From: Piezodorus guildinii | Taxonomy: Eukaryota > Arthropoda > Insecta > Hemiptera > Pentatomidae | Direction of reading: 5' to 3' | Length of the DNA: 64,000 nucleotides | NCBI GenBank assembly: GCA_023052935.1 | Contig: CM041298.1 | Coordinates: 117,322,477-117,386,476, forward strand | Shown: piece after piece, positions 51,762-61,897 of the stretch | Position numbering within the stretch: the stretch's first letter is position 1 | Layout of the letters: each line of letters starts with the position of its first letter | Position numbers and translations under genes: made by a program | Notes under the pieces: model-generated | What the model saw: only the letters and a program-made list of their open reading frames with translations | Databases searched by the model: none | What the model was told of the DNA's origin: nothing

Positions 51762-52433
51762 ATGTTATCCGCCGTTACCCAGTTAAAATTAATTAATATA
51801 AATTCAATAGAAAACAGGACCCCACCATGGACATTTCAAAAACCCCATCTATATCTTCAATTGACAAACTTTACTAAAGAGAATTCCAATTCAAAAGATT
51901 TCAAAAAGCGCTTTGAGAAGATCATCAGCGCATTGCCTAGCCACAAGTTAATATTCACAGATGGTTCAAAGTCGGACTCATCCACTGGTTCAGCTTTTGT
52001 TGCGTCAGATTGCACCTACAAGTCGAAGCTTCATCAATTTTGCTCTGTCTATACAGCTGAAGTGAATGCGATCGCAATGGCTTTAGATTATTCTAGAACT
52101 CTCCCAATAGAAAATGTCATCATAGCCTCAGATTCATTGAGCGCTCTAAAAGCTCTTGACAATATGTATTCCAGTCATCCAGGAATTTTAAGAATCCTGG
52201 AATTGACCAAATATATGGCTGAAGACGGAAAAATAATTCATTATGTCTGGATACCGGGCCATATGGGGATAATGGGAAATGAAATGGCAGATAAGGCAGC
52301 CAAAGAGGCTTTCACTCTCCCTGGTCGTGATAAAGCACTGTTAACACCATCAGAACTAGGGCGCCCTCTAATTGAAAATGTTTTTAAAAAATGGGATGAA
52401 ACATGGAAAAACAGCTATCCAAGCAACCTGTGA
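51762..52433 (+). CDS. RNase H domain of I-type LINE ORF2
   Basis: 223 residues, 5' truncated. RNase H active-site residues are all present: Asp67 (LIFTDGSKS), Glu100 (VYTAEVNAIAMAL), Asp124 (IIASDSLSALKAL) and Asp177 (NEMADKAAKEA), with His167 in YVWIPGHMGIMGNE. Its role is removal of the RNA strand during reverse transcription, a trait of the I group of LINEs. The RT domain that precedes it in the family is absent here. Whether the ATG at 51762 is used is unknowable; it is simply the first after truncation. Confidence 0.9.
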   Translation: MLSAVTQLKLININSIENRTPPWTFQKPHLYLQLTNFTKENSNSKDFKKRFEKIISALPSHKLIFTDGSKSDSSTGSAFVASDCTYKSKLHQFCSVYTAEVNAIAMALDYSRTLPIENVIIASDSLSALKALDNMYSSHPGILRILELTKYMAEDGKIIHYVWIPGHMGIMGNEMADKAAKEAFTLPGRDKALLTPSELGRPLIENVFKKWDETWKNSYPSNL

Positions 52434-52493
52434 GCGATTAAGAGTGAGCCAAAGTCTTGGGAAACCTCAAATCGCATCAACCGCAGAGAGGAG

Positions 52494-52651
52494 GTGGTCC
52501 TGGCCCGCCTGAGAATCGGACATACAAGGTTAACCCATGGGCACTTAATATCTAAGGATTTGCCCCCAAGAATGTCAGCATTGTGGGGGAGCCCTGACAG
52601 TTACTCACATCGAGGAATGTCCCTTCTACACGGGAAATTGAACCAAAGGGG
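52494..52651 (+). pseudogene. C-terminal CCHC region of the same LINE
   Basis: VLARLRIGHTRLTHGHLISKDLPP is followed, after a one-base shift near 52569, by CQHCGGALTVTHIEEC (CX2CX7HX3C), the usual zinc knuckle after RNase H in I-type LINEs. A stop at 52431 separates it from the RNase H frame. Confidence 0.75.
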
Positions 52652-52846
52652 AATACCACTCAATGTCGCGGTTGCTTTGGGGAACGATATAAATGGAATT
52701 GACGAATTGATGTGCTTTCTTACGGAAATGGACTTTTACAAGAAGATTTGAAAATTGTATTTTACTATTATTATTATTATTTTTAAAATTATTATTATTT
52801 TATTTTCTAAATTAATTAATTTAACTTTTTAAACATTATTTATATA

Positions 52847-52900
<54 letters not shown>

Positions 52901-53023
52901 GTAATTTAACTGATATATGTTTATCTTTTGCTAATGCTGTTACATTTTTTCTTACTAGTGATTATTCTTATTTGATTATTCTTATTAGTTAATTGTTTTC
53001 AACTATTTGTTGTTATTTGTTTT

Positions 53024-53986
53024 TTAGTAAAACAATTGTTCATTATTTAACCTTAAATTAGTTTCTAAAAATGAGTGTCTGGCACTGATGACCGAGATGT
53101 TTTGTGCCAATAAAATATAACAACCAACCAACCAACCGAACCGAAGGTTCGATGCCGATACCACCAAATTCCGCCTACACATACTCGTCCAATGTTCACC
53201 TTTCAAGCCCAAGCTCCCGAGATCAGCCTTAACGCAATCCTCCCATCTACGCTTCGGCCTACCTTTCGGACGCCTACCAGTCGGATCAGCAAATACCAAC
53301 TTTCTCGGAATCCGCTTGTCATCGAGCCCAACAACTTTACTCGCCCATTTGAGTCTCCGCGATGCAATCAGCTCAATTATATTCACAGGATACAAGTTCC
53401 GCAATTCCGCGTTGTGCAACCTTCTAAACTCCCCAGTGGCCTCATCTCTCTTCGGACCAAATATTTTACGTAATACCTTATTTTCGAAAACCTTAAGCCG
53501 TTGTTCATCCTTCAAAGTAAGCGGCCACGTTTCACATCCGTAAAGAACCGTTGGAAGAATAATAGTTTTATAAATTCTAATCTTTAAGTTTTTAGATAGA
53601 AGCCGCGAACTAAGTAACTTAGCAACTGAATAATAACACGCATTTCCCACCTTTAACCGGGACTCTATTTCTTCCTGGATTTCGTTTTTTCTAGTTATAA
53701 TTGAACCTAATTACTTGAATTTCTCTACGTGTTCAAAAGTATGCCCTGATACATCAATATCACCAAGATCGACACTGTTTCTGCTACTAATCATATATTT
53801 CGTCTTATCGGTATTTAATTTTTTTATTAACACACTTGTGTTTAGTTGTATGGTTTCCGTGTCTTCACCTAGCAGTACCAGATCATCGGCATACCCCAAA
53901 ACCGGAATCTTGTCACCCATATTTAATCCTTTCTCAGTACACATCACCTTTTCTATGACATATTCTAAAGCTATATTAAATAACAC
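53024..53986 (-). pseudogene. LINE family E reverse transcriptase, two frames
   Basis: 53986-53711 gives LFNIALEYVIEKVMCTEKGLNMGDKIPVLGYADDLVLLGED (YADD intact), a short deletion removing TGEQIGLE, KLNTDKTKYMISS, and FEHVEKFK ending at a stop. 53650-53147 gives GNACYYSVAKLLSSRLLSKNLKIRIYKTIILPTVLYGCETWPLTLKDEQRLK, LRKIFGPKRDEATGEFRRLHNAELRNLYPVNIIELIASRRLKWASKVVGLDDKRIPRKLVFADPTGRRPKGRPKRRWEDCVKADL. This copy shows the correct family C-terminus. The frame beyond 53147 is in the inner LINE. Confidence 0.85.
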
Positions 53987-54084
53987 AGGATAGGTTCAAT
54001 GATAACAAGAAAATCTTAAATCCAGGAAGAATAATGTCCCGGTTAAAAAAAGCCTATTATGATTGTTATTATTGTAACATTTTA

Positions 54085-54300
54085 TTCATTGTTATATTTT
54101 GCATCAATAAACTTGCTTTCTAAAGGATCGCTTGTCATAAGTTCTATTTTTCCGAAGGTGTTTTGTAATCAGACTCTTTCTGCGACTTCTATCAGAGAAT
54201 TAATTTGTTCTATTCCTTGTTGGTCACATTCTGTAAATATTGCTAAGCCATCAGTGAAAGACATTCGGTGTATAATCCTTAGTTTATAAAAATCTTTCTG
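54085..54300 (-). pseudogene. Reverse transcriptase scrap of another LINE
   Basis: On minus: LRIIHRMSFTDGLAIFTECDQQGIEQINSLIEVAERVWLQNTFGKIELMTSDPLESKFI, with one stop (TGA). It resembles the YADD-to-thumb stretch of RTE-like RTs (FADDLALF..., KVGLQ...KTE.M), with the catalytic box decayed to FTDG. No boundaries found. Confidence 0.5.
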
Positions 54301-54408
54301 TTAGTTTTGGAGAATTCTCTCATCACTTTTATCAGGACACAATTAAGAAAGGCAGAAGTAAATCCAGTATCTATTTTTTAAGCAATTGTTTTTTTTTTTT
54401 TTTTTTTA

Positions 54409-55333
54409 CTTTCACTTCTTATATATAGTAAGGGAATGTATTGCGATCGTGAAAATTTTCGAACTCCAGTTTTTAACGGAAATACACGTTTTAGGGTTCC
54501 CTGAGTCCAAATAACCAAGTTCCGCAAAAAGGTCTGAATGTGTAGTGTGGTAACTCCCAGGCGGAAACTGAAACTGTCCTATGATACTGAAATTTCATAT
54601 TTAAGACAAATATACGCCCGAGACGTTACAAAACCTTTTTCATCAAAATGAGCTTACCAGAAGAGCCACTTTATACCATGCATTATGCACCTTTTTTCGA
54701 TTTTCTCCAAAACGGTTCCGACGATTTTGATTAAACTCGCTCTATCGATGTAAAATTTAATGGGCCTTAATATCATTTAGGTTTCATTCGGATTAAAATG
54801 GTCTGACAGGGCTTAAATGTCGGCTATTTTAAATTTTCTTTCTCTAAAGAAATTAAGGTACCTTTAATTTTGCAGATTCAATATTCAAATTTTGTTAATT
54901 CTATAAAAATAACTATATAATCCTGTTACCACTGATAAAAAACAGGTAAATATATAAGTTGTGCGAATTTAAAAAACAACTAAAGGAGACAACTGAAAAA
55001 AAAATATTAGTGCAATTTTTATTTTTGAACATAAGAGCAGCAATATACATGTATGATATGCCGTTGGAAAGCTGAAGCTTTTAGAATAAATATTATCTCA
55101 TACACAAGCTTTTAAAAGTTCATAGAGAGTGATGAAATGAAGATAAAACTAACTGATGATTTTAGATAATAATATGATGTATTTTTTAATAAAGCACATG
55201 TTTCTATAGAAATTCAATTTAATTAATTCTTAAATAGTTCCACGTATTTTTATCTCTAACTGTATTTGAAAATTCTTTCATTGATTTTAAAAATGGAGGT
55301 AAGTGAAAGTCGCGTATGTTGCCCGTACCAGAT
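54409..55333 (-). repeat. R-family element, complete
   Basis: ACTTTCACTTCTTATATATAGTAAGG at the start and GGAGGTAAGTGAAAGTCGCGTATGTTGCCCGTACCAGA at the end, T-tracts on both sides, all internal blocks in order. The microsatellite site is only GTGTAGTGTGG. Confidence 0.8.
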
Positions 55334-55772
55334 TTTTTTTATTTGTGTTTGTTTTAGCTAATATTATAATTTCAAACAATATTAAAAATGCCCATATTCT
55401 AAGAGGACTTCATTATGAAATGAGTAGGGCACTGATGGTATTTGTGCTGAAAATATAATGGAAGGACTGGAAGCAATGGTATCTGGACTCGAGCCATTAA
55501 GGCTATGGCGTTATGGGGTTTTTGGTCCTGCATAAGCGTTGCATATTCATATTGTGCATTATGCATCCGATGCTCTGGTCCAATATGCACCGCCCTTTGT
55601 CCACAAAAGCCTCCCGAATACATATCCTCATTCAGCCGTTTGTTGAATTAGGACATTGAGGAAATCCAGAGTACAACGATTGAATCAGAGTACAAAAGCT
55701 TAGTGAAAATAAAGTGATATTATTAACTAAACTAACTTGCTTGCCTTACGGAAATTTTACTTAACTCTATAA
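55334..55772. other. Unassigned
   Basis: Less AT-rich around 55470-55620; short open stretches on minus without motifs. Confidence 0.35.
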
Positions 55773-56183
55773 TTGAGGCTTTGATTTCAAAAAAACTAAT
55801 ACTACAGAACATTTTTTTAAGAAAGTGATTTGTTTAAATATTTGTATTCTCATAATTTAGTTTTATCTAAATCTTCAATTTGATTCCATTTAATTAACGT
55901 TTATGTTCTTTAAAACCGCGATTTAGAAATACAATTAATTTATAAAGTTACTAATTACATATTTAGTTTCGTTCCAAATCATTCTAAAATATTTTATTTC
56001 ATAACTTTAATTATTAATAACATTTGATAACACAATATTAATATAGTAAAAGAAAAATTCTAGAATTTAATTCGAAAAGAATCAAATTAGCAGGTATGAT
56101 AATATAGTAATGAGAGAACTTCGCGCTTCCTGTAAAATTTCCTAAAGAATGGATATAGTAACTTTTGGCAATCAACGTTTCAA
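55773..56183. mobile_element. MITE, second full copy (old)
   Basis: Same family as 44773-45158, in inverted orientation. Ends TTGAGGCTTTGATTTCAAAA and, read inward, TTGAAACGTTGATTGCCAAA. The interior (CCGCGATTTAGAAATAC, CAAATTAGCAGGTATGATAA, AGAGAACTTCGCGCTTCCTG) follows the other copy. Confidence 0.8.
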
Positions 56184-56233
56184 TTGAGAATCATTCATAC
56201 AAGTTTTTTAATCTTTATTTATTTATGCACAAT

Positions 56234-56237
<4 letters not shown>

Positions 56238-56303
<66 letters not shown>

Positions 56304-56309
56304 CATATG

Positions 56310-56374
<65 letters not shown>
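56238..56374. repeat. (AT)n microsatellite, two blocks
   Basis: 56238-56298 and 56317-56374 are pure TA repeats separated by CATACATATGATATATAA. Confidence 0.95.
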
Positions 56375-56377
<3 letters not shown>

Positions 56378-56403
56378 TAGATTGTATGTCAAATATGTTA
56401 CAA

Positions 56404-56640
56404 TTTAAAAAGACATGTCAGGCATGAGGAAGGTGACAATACCCAGTGGTATCTCTTCCGCTGTATGATTTAATACCAAAAAAAAATTACAGAAGGTCTC
56501 CCATCCATGATCATTCCAGTCTTTTTCTGATGTTGTCGTTCATATTGGTTGTTGTGATTTTTACTATCAGAGAGTTGTCATGTCCTTGTGATTTGTTATG
56601 AAGTCGAGAGTAGTGAATTGGTTTGAGTTCACAGACAGTA
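56404..56640 (-). mobile_element. Jockey family C 3' fragment
   Basis: ACATGTCAGGCATGAGGAAGG, AGAAGGTCTCCCATCCATGATC and TTTTTCTGATGTTG match the 3' part of the copy at 42535. Confidence 0.7.
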
Positions 56641-56870
56641 AGCATGTTGCAATAAAGTGATTACGCTTTGTTCACACTCAGCCGTCAAGTTTTTTCCCCT
56701 ATTTGGGTACCCTCTGTATAAAGGCTGGGTCTGCTCCAGGAGGGTCTCCATACCCTAGGGTCGCCCCCCGACTGAATTAACAGAGTAAATAATATTCCGC
56801 CACAGCCGGGATTCAAACCCAGGACCCGGAGCACAGTAGACAGTACTCAATCCATTAGACGACTCCCAGT
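56641..56870 (-). mobile_element. SINE-1, 3' truncated
   Basis: On minus the head has GGAGTCGTCTAATGGATTGAG, the B box region GGGTTTGAATCCC, then GGCTGTGGCGGAATATTATT, GGGGGGCGACCCTAGGG and GGGTACCCAAATAGGGG. It abuts a jockey C piece. Confidence 0.75.
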
Positions 56871-56885
56871 ATAGTTCCAAAAACT

Positions 56886-57450
56886 GTACCTCTATAACGT
56901 AACTCTATACAAGTTGGGGTGCTGATCGTAAAAGCATGGTAACTCTGTTTAGGACTCTCTTGAGACCAAAATTAGATGATGGCTGCAGTGCATTTAATTC
57001 TACCTCAAGTCGAACTCTAAAAATACTCGATCCTATGCAAAACACCGGTCTTCGAATAGCTATTGGTGCTTTCCGTTCCAGCCCTTCTATTAGCTTGTGT
57101 GTTGAAGCTGGTGAACCTCCACTTACATTACGAAGGCAACAACCTGACCTTATCCTTGCTGCTAAGATCCTGTCCACTTCCAACCACCCGCTCCTTCATT
57201 TATTCCCAAACAGACAATTTCTCACCCAACAACAGATCTCCTTATCCAAAAGACCATCCTTTATAGTCCGCATTTCTAAATTTCTGGTCGAGCTTAACCT
57301 CGAATTTCCTTCTTTCCTTACAATAGAAACATCTCCAATTTATCCGTGGCAATTTTCCTCTCCGAACATCCGAACATCTGTCTTTCCCTTACCAAATTAC
57401 TCATAAAAAACACATATCCTTACATATATAAGCAGGAATTTCAAAAACTT
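56886..57450 (+). pseudogene. I-type LINE ORF2 fragment (connection region before RNase H)
   Basis: WGADRKSMVTLFRTLLRPKLDDGCSAFNSTSSRTLKILDPMQNTGLRIAIGAFRSSPSISLCVEAGEPPLTLRRQQ is the conserved segment between RT thumb and RNase H in I-type LINEs. The 156-residue frame (56936-57406) shifts near 57370; the family text goes on as ICLSLTKLLIKNTYPYIYKQEF. Both RT and RNase H are absent. It could be the missing upstream part of the same family as 51689, but no overlap exists to test that. Confidence 0.8.
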
Positions 57451-57514
57451 CAAGATAGACTCGGTGTTTAATCTAAATCATTAAATTTTATTAAAATCAA
57501 CTTAAAATATTTTT

Positions 57515-57595
57515 CAAATTAAAGTATATTTAATAGTTTTTAAATTGATATTAACAGTCGAGGCAAGCGAAAGTCGTGTGTTGCCCGCACCAGAT
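57515..57595 (-). repeat. R-family 5' end fragment
   Basis: TTTTTAAATTGATATTAACAGTCGAGGCAAGCGAAAGTCGTGTGTTGCCCGCACCAGATTTT: the last ~80 bp of R with a T-tract behind it. Confidence 0.75.
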
Positions 57596-58135
57596 TTTTT
57601 TTTTTTATATGCCTATAAAAATTATAATTATCGTTGCAGAATGAAGGGCTAACCCTAGCTCCACTCTATTATACAATACCGGTATAGAATATTTATTTTT
57701 TCTCCTTCACAGGACTGGCATCCTAAAGAAGGGAGCTCCTAAGATTTGCTATTCCGAAGCCTTGCCCTCCATCGATTTGTTCTAAGCTGACACCCAAGTA
57801 CGAGTGTGTATTTATGTTCTCCCGAACGGAGGTGGGACTATTCCGGGGGAAATATTGGCGGTTGGAGGCGAGTCAGGTCCTTTTTGGGTGGACTATTAAT
57901 CAGTCCGTTCCCTACACCGAGCTCTTTATCAAGTAGAAAACTTCTCTTCATTTTTTTAATAAAACAAATTATAGTTAGGAGATGTTGAGTGAGTTAGCTG
58001 AGTTAATAGAGCTACCTGGGTCTGATTAAGGTGTGGCAAAATAAAGATTTATTTTATTGCCTTTCATTACAGGTAAACCTTTTGTGAATTATGATATCGG
58101 CAAAATCACCTTCTTGTATAGCCTTTGGATTTGGA
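57596..58135. other. Unassigned
   Basis: 57640-57950 is less AT-rich with a 60-codon open stretch (57806-57988) without motifs. 57990-58130 is related to 59530-59700 (GGTCTGATTAAGGTGTGGCAAAATAAAGATT, then CTTTTGTGAATTATGATAT), a local two-copy repeat. Confidence 0.45.
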
Positions 58136-58200
58136 AAAATATGGTACGAACAACACACGATTTTTACTTACCTCCATTGTGAAAATCAATTTAAGAATGT
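58136..58200 (+). repeat. R-family 5' end fragment
   Basis: ATATGGTACGAACAACACACGATTTTTACTTACCTCCATTGTGAAAATCAATTTAAG; diverged 5' tip, cut by the jockey A piece that follows. Confidence 0.6.
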
Positions 58201-58467
58201 TTAATGATTTGGCCCATACCAGGTATCACACCTTCCATTACAAACTCCACTCCCACTCTAATCCATCAGCTCCTCCTGAATTCTTGATAATCCTCTGAAG
58301 CGTCTGAAAATAAGATGGTCTCGAGACCTTCTTGTTTAGACTCACTACTAAAGAGTGCTGCCAATGGGCAGTTTCTATACACGTGTTATATCATTTCATC
58401 ATATTTACTTGTTGTATTTTTTTTTTTTTTTACAGTTGTAAATTTCAATAAAAATATATATTTAAAA
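58201..58467 (+). mobile_element. Jockey family A 3' fragment
   Basis: GATTTGGCCCATACCAGGTATCA, CCTTCCATTACAAACTCCACTCCC, ATGGTCTCGAGACCTTCTTG, then the 3' UTR ending TACAGTTGTAAATTTCAATAAA and an A-rich tail. Confidence 0.8.
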
Positions 58468-58474
58468 AAAATAA

Positions 58475-59512
58475 TAATGTTTAGAGATAATTACCGTATT
58501 ATATATGTATAATATACCGCTGGAAAGCTAAAAAATTGGGAAAAATATTATTTTATGCACAAAGTTGTAAAATGTAGTGGAGTGTGATGAAAAGCGGATA
58601 TAATTAACTGATTGTTTTAGATAATAGCATAGTAGATTATTTAATAAATCACATGTTTCTATCGAAAATCAATTTAATTAATTCTTTCAACTAATTTTAT
58701 TTCTAACGGTACCTAGTGGACAATATGAGCGATTTAGGTGGACAAAATTCTAAAACTTGTCTACATTTAACCACTGGGGTCCCAGATTACGGTAAAAATA
58801 ATACAAAAAATGTAATTATGCCTCGGAGTTGCTAAAACCTGCTAATAGATGTATTTTATATCATTTAGGAAATTCTTGAAATTATAGTTTGTAAAACTTT
58901 TGATTAGGAGTGTTGTGTCTGAAAAAAATTATGTATCACCGAAAACGCAAAAAATCGCAACAATTCTTTGTAATATCTCAAGACTAGAAGAATTGATAAA
59001 ACAAATCCTACAAACTGATTCTTGGGGTAACTTGGGGGTTATATAGTTCTTCGTTATTGAATAAGGCCATACATTTACAAATTGCTAAATTAACTCTACA
59101 GGTCAGATTGCTATGTGTATTCCTTAACGGGTATGGAAATATAATGTCGTACCTGTTTCAGCAATGTCCATTGTTAAATAAAAGCAAAAAACTTTGCCCT
59201 AAATACACCTTGAACACAATTAATGACCATCGAATAGATAATCTCACTGCCGGTTATTAGGCACTTGTGTAAACGGGAACGATTCACTCATTTACTATTT
59301 ATTTGTAAACACGGTATGGCGAGAAATATTAGTATTATAGGTCTTGCCAACTAATAATAAAAAGGTAAAGCACTGGAAAATTCCAAACTTTTGGCTTGAC
59401 TTTTGTCCACCTAAATTGGTGATTTGGCCCGCTGTGCGGTATTTAAAAATTCTTAAATTGATTTTAACAAGCGTAGTAAAGTGAAAGTCGTGTGTTGCGC
59501 GTACCAGAATTT
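58475..59512 (-). repeat. R-family fragment split by a DNA transposon
   Basis: 58475-58711 (GTATAATATACCGCTGGAAAGC, TGATTGTTTTAGATAATA, CACATGTTTCTATCG) continues at 59442-59512 (TTTAAAAATTCTTAAATTGA, AAGTGAAAGTCGTGTGTTGCGCGTACCAGAA). The junction restores the R text TTTCTAACNGTATTTNAAAATTCTT. Confidence 0.75.
58712..59436. mobile_element. Non-autonomous DNA transposon with Transib-like ends
   Basis: 725 bp, flanked by CGGTA at 58707-58711 and 59437-59441. Inverted ends of 36 bp: left CCTAGTGG...GATTTAGGTGGACAAAA, right (read inward) CACAGCGG...AATTTAGGTGGACAAAA; the inner 16 bp are identical. 5-bp duplications and ends starting CAC are known for Transib elements; the two ends together suggest an ancestral CACAGTG. 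No transposase is recognisable inside. P- or hAT-type elements are less likely (8-bp duplications). Confidence 0.7.
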
Positions 59513-59706
59513 GATAAAAAGAAATTGTAGGTAAGAAATTTTGAGTTGTCTCAGTGAATAGAAAACACTATCGGGTCTGATTATGGTGTGGCAAAATAAA
59601 GATTCATCATATTGACATTTGTTTGAGAAGACCTTTCATGGTAGGTAAACCTATTGTGGTGTATGATATAGACCAAATCACTTTCTTGTATAGCCGTTAG
59701 ATTAGA
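59513..59706. other. Local repeat partner
   Basis: Related to 57990-58130 (GGTCTGATTATGGTGTGGCAAAATAAAGATTC; CTATTGTGGTGTATGATATAGACCAAATCAC; CTTGTATAGCC). No gene. Confidence 0.5.
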
Positions 59707-60467
59707 AAAAATCTAGTTCTCGCACAACACTCGACTCTCACTTACCCACTTTGTAAAAATCAATTTAATAATTTTTAAATGCTTTTAGAGATAAAAATTG
59801 TAAAAAAATAGTAAAATCGAGATTCAATATAAGCATGTGTTTTATTGAGTGATCCATACAAATATAGAATAAAGCTGACGATTTGTTTGTTTGTTTGAAC
59901 GCGCTAATCTCACAAACTACTCGTTCAAATTGAAAAAATCTTTTTGAAAATAGAGGAAGATTTTTGAAATATCGGCATTTAAGCCCTGTCAGACTATTCC
60001 AATCAAAATGATACCTACATATTATTAAAACCCGTCCAATTTTACAAACAAGTTTAATCAGAATATTTTGAACCGTGTTTAAGAAAATCGTAAAAAGGTG
60101 TAAAATGCATGGTATAAAGTGGCTCTTCTGGTTTGCTGATTTTGATAAAAATATTTTTGTAACATCTCTGTCGTATAATAATAGGCTTACCGAACCCGAA
60201 GGTTCGATGCCGATACCACCAAACTCCGCCTGCACAGACTCGTCCAATGTTCACCGTTCAAGCCTCCGAAATCAGCCTTAACGCAGTTCTCCCATCGACG
60301 CTTCGGCCTACCTTTTGGACGCGTACCAGTCGGATTAACGAATACCAACTTTCTCGGAATCCGTTCCTGAGCGAGCCCAACAACTTTACTCGCCCATTTA
60401 AGCTCCCGCGATGCTATCAACTCAATTTATTCACAGGGTACAAGCTCGCAATTCCGCGTAGTTCTCT
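59707..60467 (+). repeat. R-family element interrupted by LINE E
   Basis: AAATCTAGTTCTCGCACAACACTCGACTCTCACTTACCC, through TTTAAGCCCTGTCAGACTATTCCAATCAAAATG and AAAATGCATGGTATAAAGTGGCTCTTC, to CATCTCTGTCGTAT; it resumes briefly at 60455 (TAGTTCTCTAATTTTCA). 59847-59940 holds text not typical of R. Confidence 0.6.
60178..60454 (-). mobile_element. LINE family E 3' fragment
   Basis: AATAATAGGCTTACCGAACCCGAAGG at the left. On minus it encodes IASRELKWASKVVGLAQERIPRKLVFVNPTGTRPKGRPKRRWENCVKADFGGLNGEHWTSLCRRSLVVSASNLRVR (60420-60187), the C-terminus of the family. 5' truncated. Confidence 0.85.
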
Positions 60468-61260
60468 AATTTTCATCTTGTGGGCAGCACACGACTTTAA
60501 CTTCGGTTGCTAAAATCGATTGAAGAATTTTAAGTAAAGTTAGAGATAAAAATGAGTAAAAGCATTAAAGAATTTAATTTCTTTTAATAACTTAATTTCT
60601 ATAGAAACATGTGTTTTATTAAAAAAACTATTATATTATTATCTAAAATAGTCAATTAGCTATTCATCACTCTTTATTAAGTTTGGCAAGCTTGCGAATA
60701 ATATAATATTTTTATTTCAGTTTTTTCCTTTAGTTGTTGATAAAATTCGCTCAACTTGCTTGGTTTATCTATTATTAAAAGCTAACAAGATAATATGGTT
60801 ATTTTTATATAATCTATAAAATTAAAGGTAGTTTAGAAGTAGGAAATTTAAAAAATAGGGGTTAAGTCCTGTCAGATTATTATAATCAGAATGAAACCTA
60901 TCATGTTAAAACCCATTAAATTTTACATCGATATAGCGAGTTTAATCAAAATCATTAAGGCCGTTTTTAAGAAAAACGTAAAAAAGTGTAAAATTTATGG
61001 TATAAAGTGGCTCTTCTGGTTTGCTGATTTTGGTGAAAATCGTAAAACGGTGCAAAATTCAAGGAATAAAGTGGATCTTCCGGTCAGCTGATTTTGATGA
61101 AAAAGATTCTGTACTTCAATCAGAATGAAACCTAGATCATTTTAAAGCCCATTAAATTTAACATCGATATAGGGAGTTTAATCAAAATCGTTAAAGCCGT
61201 TTTCGAGAAAATCGAAAAAAGGCGCAAAATGCATGGTATAAAAAGTTTTTGTGAAATTTC
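60468..61260 (+). repeat. R-family element with internal duplications, hairpin end missing
   Basis: GTGGGCAGCACACGACTTTAACTTCGG at the start, normal order to ~61030. The block around GTATAAAGTGG.TCTTC.GGT.AGCTGATTTTG then occurs twice and the block CAATCAGAATGAAACCTA...GCGCAAAATGCATGGTATAAA is repeated (60886-61010 versus 61115-61240). Confidence 0.65.
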
Positions 61261-61329
61261 AGGAATTGCTTATTATTATTAATTTATTATTAAATATACC
61301 AAAAATGATTTTTTCCAACAAGTTAATGC

Positions 61330-61890
61330 TCGTCCTCACTTCCTATCGAATCACAAAAATGTTTGAAGATTAGAACATTGTTTCGAATCCTACTCCCTTT
61401 AGAACTAAAATCTTAAACTAAATCATCAAAATTACAAATTAGACAGAAACTGAATACATACACATACCTACCATAACCAATATGAACTTACACTTCTCAA
61501 ATTTATGACTCAGAAAAAAAAATCGCAATGAAAAACTGCAATTATTTCAGCAAAATATTTCAAAACTCATAACGACAGCTCCTTGGTACGTAGACTTACA
61601 ACAACCAACAGTCGACCAACATATAAGAACTCTCTATTCTCGTGTTCATAGTAAACTTAACGGACACGATAATAGACTGATTAACAATATGTCAAGAGCT
61701 GAAATGCATCAGTCAGAAGAAGGCTGAAAAAAAGCTGGATGAGAGACCTCTGCTAAATTAAAGGACCTGCTGGGAACTTTCCTTCCCCATGCTTACCATT
61801 TTCTGATCTTAATTTTTGAACAGAACATTTGCTGATTGTCAGATAACTTTTGGAAGACGTGAATAAAGATATGAAAAAAAAAAAAAAAAA
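61330..61890 (+). mobile_element. Jockey family C copy with poly(A) tail
   Basis: AAATCATCAAAATTACAAATTAGACAG, TACATACACATACCTACCATAACC, TCTCTATTCTCGTG, then 3' end TGAATAAAGATATG followed by an A-run (61874-61890). Broken frames read QQPTVDQHIRTLYSRVHSKLNGHDNRLINNMSRAEMHQSEEG. The 5' boundary is approximate. Confidence 0.7.
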
Positions 61891-61897
61891 AGTGTAT

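Larger units (their letters stand above)
51689..53135 (+). mobile_element. 5'-truncated I-type LINE (family F), inner layer
   Basis: Inserted into the 3' tip of the middle E copy, with CCGAACCCGAAG (51677-51688) and CCGAACCGAAG (53136-53146) as a target duplication differing by one base. It contains an RNase H domain and a downstream CCHC knuckle. The 3' UTR includes (AT)n 52851-52884, a T-run and the terminus GTGCCAATAAAATATAACAA followed by CAACC repeats. Confidence 0.85.
51659..53990 (-). mobile_element. LINE family E copy (middle layer), itself split
   Basis: The 3' tip is at 51659-51688 (ATA repeats, GGCTTACCGAACCCGAAG on plus) and the rest at 53147-53990. It is flanked by the 14-bp TAGGTTCAATGATA duplication and truncated 5' within the RT. 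The LINE at 51689-53135 splits its 3' tip. Confidence 0.9.
51236..54080 (+). mobile_element. LINE family E copy (outer layer of a triple nest)
   Basis: 51236-51658 encodes the RT middle: KQGDSLSPVLFNIALEYVIEKVTCTEKGLNMGDKIPVLGYGDDLVLLGK (catalytic YADD mutated to YGDD), NTDKTKYMISS, FEQVEKFKYLGSM. The text stops at TAGGTTCAATGATA and resumes after the identical 14-bp copy at 53991-54004 with ACAAGAAAATC...CCCGGTTAAA. It then jumps to the family 3' tip (AAGCCTATTATGATTG) by internal deletion. Confidence 0.85.

Noticed and set aside
56184..56408. 74-codon open frame rich in Tyr/Ile
   Set aside because: Translation of the (AT)n microsatellite.
59765..60254. 160-codon minus open frame across 59765-60247
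   Set aside because: It spans R repeat and the junction with LINE E; reading is by chance.
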